64,000 bases of DNA from Hominiventricola filiformis (GTDB lineage: Bacteria > Bacillota > Clostridia > Lachnospirales > Lachnospiraceae): NCBI RefSeq assembly GCF_020686965.1, contig NZ_JAJEPS010000001.1, positions 62,001-126,000 of the forward strand, read 5' to 3'. The number at the start of each line of letters is the position of its first letter. Position 1 is the first letter of the stretch. The notes beneath the pieces are model-generated. The model searched no databases and was not told where the DNA came from. It worked only from the letters and a program-made list of their open reading frames with translations. Below are positions 59,892 through 64,000 of the stretch, piece by piece. The position numbers and the translations under genes were made by a program.

Positions 59892-60794
59892 TTATTTCAC
59901 GTATCCCAATTTTACCAGTTCCTCTTTCATATCATCATATTTCGGACCTGTTGTAGATTTATTCGGACGATACGGATCTCCGACATTTCTTCCAACAATA
60001 TTTGCCATATCCTTGGTTGCTACCGGCCAGCTGGTCTTGTCCATGAGAAGTCTTAACGGATTTAACTTATACTGCGCCTCTCTGGAGCCTTCGAAATCAC
60101 CTTCATTATATTTGGTGATAATGGAGCATACCAGATCCGGTACAAAGTTAGCAGTGGTAGCTACACAACCTGCTGCTCCGTGGCACATAGCGCCAAAGAT
60201 CAGGGTATCTTTTCCACCGTATACTTTGAAACCACAGTCACTGTTTCTGCGGATGAACTCTTCGGTCTGAGTCATATCCCCGGAAGAATCCTTCATGCCA
60301 ACTATATTCTCTACTTCATGAGCCAGACGATATACCAGATTACTGCTCAATGTATATCCGGCTCTTCCTGGATTATTGTAGAGGAGCATCGGCATATCCG
60401 GTACTGCATCAGCAATTGCTTTGAAGTGTTCGTACAGCTCTTCTTCGGTTGGTTTGATAAACATCGGCTGCAGAACGCTGATGGCGTCTGCTCCGACTTC
60501 TTTTGCCATCTTGGCGATGCGGATGCATTTTTTTGTAGCAATGCCACCGATTCCCATGAATACCGGCACACGTCCCTTTGCCTGATCTACCATGATCTTC
60601 AGTGCGCGTTCCATCTCATCCTCTTCTACCATGTAGAACTCGCCGTTACTTCCGAATGCAAGTACACCGACTACTCCGCCGTCGATAACAAAATCTACCT
60701 GCTCACGAAGTTTTGTCTCATCAATTTTCTCGTCTTTGTCTACCGGGGTCAGAATCGGTACTACAATACCGCTCTTCATAAAATCTGTGTTCAT
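59892..60794 (-). CDS. DapA-family lyase/aldolase (Schiff-base type I)
   Basis: A 300-residue TIM-barrel of the DHDPS/NAL superfamily. The catalytic lysine is in VGMKDSSGD and the tyrosine in MLLYNNPGRAG. The phosphate/carboxylate loop reads GSNGEFYM rather than GTTGE, and the gene is in a catabolic cluster, so it is more likely an aldolase for a 2-keto-3-deoxy acid than the lysine-pathway enzyme. It is upstream of the RraA-type gene, 44 bp apart, and has a promoter that overlaps a palindromic operator. Confidence 0.86.
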   Translation of the reverse strand: MNTDFMKSGIVVPILTPVDKDEKIDETKLREQVDFVIDGGVVGVLAFGSNGEFYMVEEDEMERALKIMVDQAKGRVPVFMGIGGIATKKCIRIAKMAKEVGADAISVLQPMFIKPTEEELYEHFKAIADAVPDMPMLLYNNPGRAGYTLSSNLVYRLAHEVENIVGMKDSSGDMTQTEEFIRRNSDCGFKVYGGKDTLIFGAMCHGAAGCVATTANFVPDLVCSIITKYNEGDFEGSREAQYKLNPLRLLMDKTSWPVATKDMANIVGRNVGDPYRPNKSTTGPKYDDMKEELVKLGYVK

Positions 60795-60816
60795 ACTTGT
60801 TCTCCTTTTATTTTAT

Positions 60817-60845
60817 ATTTTAGTTAGACATTGGCAAAACGCCAA
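60817..60845 (-). promoter_or_regulatory. Promoter and palindromic operator of the dapA-like/rraA-like operon
   Basis: TTGGCG (60840-60845), 17-base spacer, TAAAAT (60817-60822) on the minus strand. The -35 overlaps the inverted repeat TTGGC-N5-GCCAA (60831-60845), a likely operator. A second repeat, TTGGCAA (60983-60989) with TTGCCAA (61003-61009), lies about 150 bp away. Confidence 0.5.
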
Positions 60846-61350
60846 AAAACGTATAGATACGGCATTTTTTGTTAAAATAAAATATCTCCTCAAGGTTTAT
60901 GGTAAAATAGAGTTGACCAGAAACTAAATAATCATCTGCCTAAAGGAAATATACCTATATGATAATATATAAGAAGCTCACTTTGGCAAAAGTTTTTGAA
61001 AATTGCCAAAATAAATTCGCTAACGACAAATGTCAGTTTCTTTCAAATCCGTGTAAATGTTGAAAAATCAATCATTTTTATTGCAAACATAAAAAAACAG
61101 AATGAAAAAAATCTTCATGTAGACTTGCTGCTTGCGAAGTCACTCAACTTGTCACTGTATTTGTTGCTGACAAAATCTACCAGCATCAATACATTCGAAG
61201 TTTGAAACCCTTAATTACATAATCATTCATTTCTATATGATATTTTCTTCGCAGTTTAGCTGGGAAGTCTTTTTGTTATACCTAAATTTTATATCACCTG
61301 TTTTCCATTCTAAGAATCTTGCGTTGCAGGATTCTTACCGCATATAAGCA
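60846..61350. other. AT-rich intergenic region with a second TTGGCAA operator-like repeat
   Basis: No supported gene. It contains the inverted repeat at 60983-61009 and an 11-bp hairpin at 61312-61336 (AAGAATCTTGC with GCAGGATTCTT). A 69-residue open frame at 60996-61205 has no ribosome binding site or family resemblance. Confidence 0.45.
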
Positions 61351-61354
61351 GAAG

Positions 61355-61380
61355 ACGGACAGCAATTGCCGTCCGTTTTT
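61355..61380 (+). terminator. Plus-strand terminator-like hairpin without an upstream gene
   Basis: ACGGAC (61355-61360) pairs with GTCCGT (61371-61376), followed on the plus strand by TTTTT. It lies just after the dctM stop on the other strand, so it may act on the minus strand only weakly. Confidence 0.5.
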
Positions 61381-61400
61381 CATCCATAATAAAGGGATGG

Positions 61401-62678
61401 TTAGAAAAAAAGTTCGGGAAGGAACATAATTACTTCAGGAGTAAAAGCCAATGTCAGTACCATAAGCATTGTAGCGATGAGGAACGGAACCATTTCCTTG
61501 CAATAATCTTTAAGAGGGACATCTAGAATCGTGTTTACTGTGTACATTGAAATACCAACTGGCGGAGTATTAACCGCAAGGGTGGTCATCATACACATCA
61601 GCACACCCAGATGAACTGGATCAATACCGACCGATTCTACCAGTGGGATCAGGATCGGGGTGAGCAGGATGATCGTAGTTGCCCCCTCCATAAACATTCC
61701 CAAGAACAGCAGTAAGATAATAATAAGACAAAGAATCAAGTGGCCATTGGAGGTAACATTCATCATCAGCGAGGTGACTGTTTGAGGGACTTTATCAATA
61801 GGAATGCCATATCCAAATAGGCCGCTCATTGAAATAATCAACATAATTGCACCCATGTCCTTAGCTGTGTCATCCAGTGCCCCCAAAAACCGTTCCCAAG
61901 TCAGCTCCTTATAGACAAACAGTCCTATAACAATCGCGTAGACGCAGGCAAATGAACCGACCTCTGACGCAGTGAAGAATCCTAGGCGAATGCCAAACAG
62001 CATCAACAGCGGGAACATCAGTGCCCATATGGTTTCCTTGAGCGAATGCAGAATCTCGATTGGATGGGCAGCGTGTTCCCGTTCAGGCAGATAACCGTGA
62101 TGGCGCGCCACCAGGTTAACGGTAACCATCATAATAACCATCATGATAATTCCAACCGTTAAACCAGACGCAAACAGTTGTCCAATTGAGACACCGCCTG
62201 TGGTTCCAAACAAAATTAACCCTACTCCCGGCGGAATAGTCGCTGTAATAAGCGAAGGGAATGTAAGCGCATTGGCTGTAAAGCCTTTAGAATAGCCCCT
62301 CTTAAGCATATCTGGCCCCAGCAGCCGAGCCTCCATCGCTGCGTCGGCAGTCGCCGAGCCCGAAATACCGCCCATCAGCGTGCTGAGCACCACACTCACC
62401 TGTGCCAACCCCGCGCGCATATGCCCGGTAAGCAAGGTTGCAAGCTCCACAAGCCGTGAAGTCACACCACCTGCATTCATCAGATTGCCCGCTAAAATGA
62501 ACAGCGGAATAGCCAACATTGCCACCGTCTGAGTCTGAGAAATGGGCAACTGCGCCACAATAGTAGCTGGTAAATTACTGTGCTGTAAAAAGAATAGCAC
62601 CCCTGCTGCCCCAATCGAAAAAGCAACCGGGACACCTAAGACTAGCAGGCATAGAAAAACAATAAAAACCAATACCAT
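61401..62678 (-). CDS. dctM: TRAP transporter large permease (DctM)
   Basis: A 425-residue membrane protein with about 12-14 hydrophobic segments and the TRAP-L motifs AIPLFILAGNLMNAGG and GGISGSATADAAMEARLLGP. It forms the sodium-driven translocation channel for an organic acid, together with DctQ and DctP. Substrate unknown; a keto or sugar acid is suggested by the neighbouring lyase genes. Confidence 0.93.
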   Translation of the reverse strand: MVLVFIVFLCLLVLGVPVAFSIGAAGVLFFLQHSNLPATIVAQLPISQTQTVAMLAIPLFILAGNLMNAGGVTSRLVELATLLTGHMRAGLAQVSVVLSTLMGGISGSATADAAMEARLLGPDMLKRGYSKGFTANALTFPSLITATIPPGVGLILFGTTGGVSIGQLFASGLTVGIIMMVIMMVTVNLVARHHGYLPEREHAAHPIEILHSLKETIWALMFPLLMLFGIRLGFFTASEVGSFACVYAIVIGLFVYKELTWERFLGALDDTAKDMGAIMLIISMSGLFGYGIPIDKVPQTVTSLMMNVTSNGHLILCLIIILLLFLGMFMEGATTIILLTPILIPLVESVGIDPVHLGVLMCMMTTLAVNTPPVGISMYTVNTILDVPLKDYCKEMVPFLIATMLMVLTLAFTPEVIMFLPELFF

Positions 62679-62697
62679 CTTTTTCTTCCCCCCTTTT

Positions 62698-63186
62698 TCA
62701 CATTTTGGAGATTACATTCTTTTCGTTACTGCGCATCAGGTTAACAAACCGAGTGATTGCTGAAAACAGCAACAAAGAGAAACAAACCGGGATGCTTAAC
62801 GCAACCCAAATATAGCTGAACCCCTTCATCCCATTGAAAGCACGGTGGATGGTAGTGGGGCAAATGACAATGCCTTGATATAGCACATATGCCAAAAAAG
62901 CGCAGATGATCGTATATACAACCGCCGCGATGACCTTCTGTACCTTAAGCGGGAAACACACAATCAGCAGGTCAACGTTCACCAGTCTACCGTTGCGAAA
63001 GGCGATATCCCCGCAGATAAACACTGTCCAAGCAAAAAGGAACAGCGCAATATCTGCGGTCCAGTTCAGCGGATGCCCCAAAGCACGGGTCACAGCACCC
63101 ATGAAAATGGTAAGCATAAAACCAAGAATTCCAATCCGGGCAACTGTCTCTTCAATTTTTGTAATGATTCGAATGACTGATTTCAT
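62698..63186 (-). CDS. dctQ: TRAP transporter small permease (DctQ)
   Basis: A 162-residue protein with four transmembrane segments (GHPLNWTADIALFLFAWTVFICGDIAF is split across helix 2; the conserved FAWTVFIG-like motif reads FAWTVFICG). Partner of DctM, 19 bp upstream of it. A GC-rich hairpin separates it from dctP. Confidence 0.9.
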   Translation of the reverse strand: MKSVIRIITKIEETVARIGILGFMLTIFMGAVTRALGHPLNWTADIALFLFAWTVFICGDIAFRNGRLVNVDLLIVCFPLKVQKVIAAVVYTIICAFLAYVLYQGIVICPTTIHRAFNGMKGFSYIWVALSIPVCFSLLLFSAITRFVNLMRSNEKNVISKM

Positions 63187-63221
63187 GATTTTTCCTTTCC
63201 TGATTTTTTAATTGTCTAATT

Positions 63222-63250
63222 GGCGGCGTCGGCACGTGTCCGGCGCCGCC
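63222..63250 (-). other. Intercistronic GC-rich hairpin between dctP and dctQ
   Basis: GGCGGCG (63222-63228) pairs with CGCCGCC (63244-63250) with inner CGG/CCG. No U-tract follows on the minus strand, so it may stabilise the dctP message and keep binding protein in excess. Confidence 0.5.
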
Positions 63251-63261
63251 AAAAAATGTTG

Positions 63262-64000
63262 TTACTCAGTTTTACCCAACTGCTTGTAAGCTTCTGCACG
63301 TACTTCGACCAACCCCAGCGCCTCGTATGCCTTGTCGCCTGCAGCCTTGAAAGCTTCAATATCAATCTCCTCCGGTGGGACAATAGTGATGCCCTTCGCC
63401 TTGAGTTCCTCGCGGATGCGTGGCTCCTCGACATTGGCAATCTCATCTGAAGCCATCTTTCCAGCAGCAACCGCCTCTTCTTCCACAATCGCCTGATACT
63501 CTTCTGGCAGACTGTTAAACCATTGGCTAGAAACAACCGGAATATTTACCAGCAGGATATCTCCGGTTTCGTTAACCGTGTTCAGCACCTCGTATAGCTG
63601 CTCGCTATAATAGGAGATGTACAATTCATCCAAGCCATCGATCACCTTAGTCTGAACTGCTGAATAAATTTCTGAACGAGCCAGTGCGGTTGGAGTTGCA
63701 CCAAGCGCGCTGATCGACTCGACCCAGACTGGTGCACCCGGAGTACGCATCAACATACCGTTCAGGTCAGCCGGGGTTTTAATTACCTTGTCATTTGTCA
63801 TAAAATGACGCTTACCGTAAACGAAGTTCATCGCCAACGGGCGGATGCCAAAATCAGTTGCCAACTGGTCAACCCAGCCCTTTGCCATATCGGTTTGAAT
63901 AAACTTGTTGATCTCGTCTGCGTCCTCCAAAAAATACGGGCAGTTGAGCACACCGATCTCGGGCACATAGTTTGCAAGGCGGGCGGTATCGGTACTCTGT
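63262..64000 (-). CDS. dctP: TRAP transporter substrate-binding protein (DctP), 5' end missing
   Basis: The visible 245 residues are the C-terminal part of a DctP/YiaO-type extracellular binding protein; the frame stays open to the right edge (STDTARLANYVPEIGVL), so the signal peptide and start lie beyond the window. Family features are the basic-acidic motif MRTPGAPVWVESISALGATPTALARSEIYSA (read across residues near 100 of the visible part) and AVQTKVIDGLDE, where the carboxylate-binding arginine sits in the MRTPG segment. Confidence 0.9.
   Translation of the reverse strand, partial: QSTDTARLANYVPEIGVLNCPYFLEDADEINKFIQTDMAKGWVDQLATDFGIRPLAMNFVYGKRHFMTNDKVIKTPADLNGMLMRTPGAPVWVESISALGATPTALARSEIYSAVQTKVIDGLDELYISYYSEQLYEVLNTVNETGDILLVNIPVVSSQWFNSLPEEYQAIVEEEAVAAGKMASDEIANVEEPRIREELKAKGITIVPPEEIDIEAFKAAGDKAYEALGLVEVRAEAYKQLGKTE

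Noticed and set aside
60996..61205. A 69-codon plus-strand open frame
   Set aside because: It starts inside an inverted repeat, has no SD, and its Leu/Lys/Asn-rich composition mirrors AT-rich noncoding DNA.

Overview
The window looks like a chromosomal segment of an anaerobic, spore-forming, low-GC Gram-positive bacterium of the Lachnospiraceae (Blautia/Dorea/Mediterraneibacter type). Pointers are an anaerobic class III ribonucleotide reductase, hydroxylamine reductase, CodY, CIRCE-controlled groESL, a SigK sporulation factor, RNase J, an ireB-ruvX-DUF1292 block, SigV/RsiV, and AGGAGG-type ribosome binding sites. The genus is inferred from gene content and protein style, not from a marker gene. 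Nearly all genes are on the minus strand. I saw no rRNA, tRNA, CRISPR array or complete insertion sequence.

Layout. 1-5.5 kb: a sugar ABC operon (kinase, binding lipoprotein, ATPase, two permeases; the last is cut by the left edge), divergent from a LacI regulator fused to a complete PfkB kinase. 7.6-11.6 kb: two ECF sigma modules, one with a membrane anti-sigma-like protein and a DUF4349 lipoprotein, the other a SigV/RsiV pair. 11.7-30.7 kb: housekeeping genes (parC-parE, nrdD, a His-rich CsoR-type repressor, asnS, an aromatic-acid-exporter-like membrane protein, pyk, guaB, groL-groS, codY, topA, dprA). 30.7-39.5 kb: comM, sigK, the trhP-trmR tRNA wobble-uridine genes with a short MltG-like protein, RNase J, DUF1292-ruvX-ireB, mtaB, and an HPr-like protein without its histidine. 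39.8-50 kb: thiI-cysteine desulfurase-rsmE-prmA, a HAD phosphatase, a LysR regulator, metA, a VanY-type peptidase with an alanine-rich repeat, and a DnaJ/DUF5685/zinc-ribbon cluster.

51-64 kb is the accessory part. Two copies of a ~143-bp structured repeat, whose outer stems differ by compensatory changes, bracket a patatin-like lipase and a split chromate transporter. Next to the second copy is a compact type I toxin-antitoxin locus: a 31-residue holin-like toxin with an antisense RNA promoter. Then come ilvE, a Crp/Fnr regulator divergent from hcp, GC-rich tandem repeats, an Rpn-family nuclease gene with a well-placed internal start for a 63-residue C-terminal protein, and a RraA/DapA-like/TRAP-transporter catabolic cluster cut by the right edge.

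Promoter-level signals that can be read directly include 17-bp-spaced sigma-A promoters for the sugar operon, nrdD (with paired NrdR boxes), asnS, pyk, guaB, groES (CIRCE), codY (with a CodY box), HPr-like, prmA, ilvE and rpn, plus an ECF-type promoter ahead of sigV. All functional statements rest on reading the sequence and recalled family knowledge; no database search was run.
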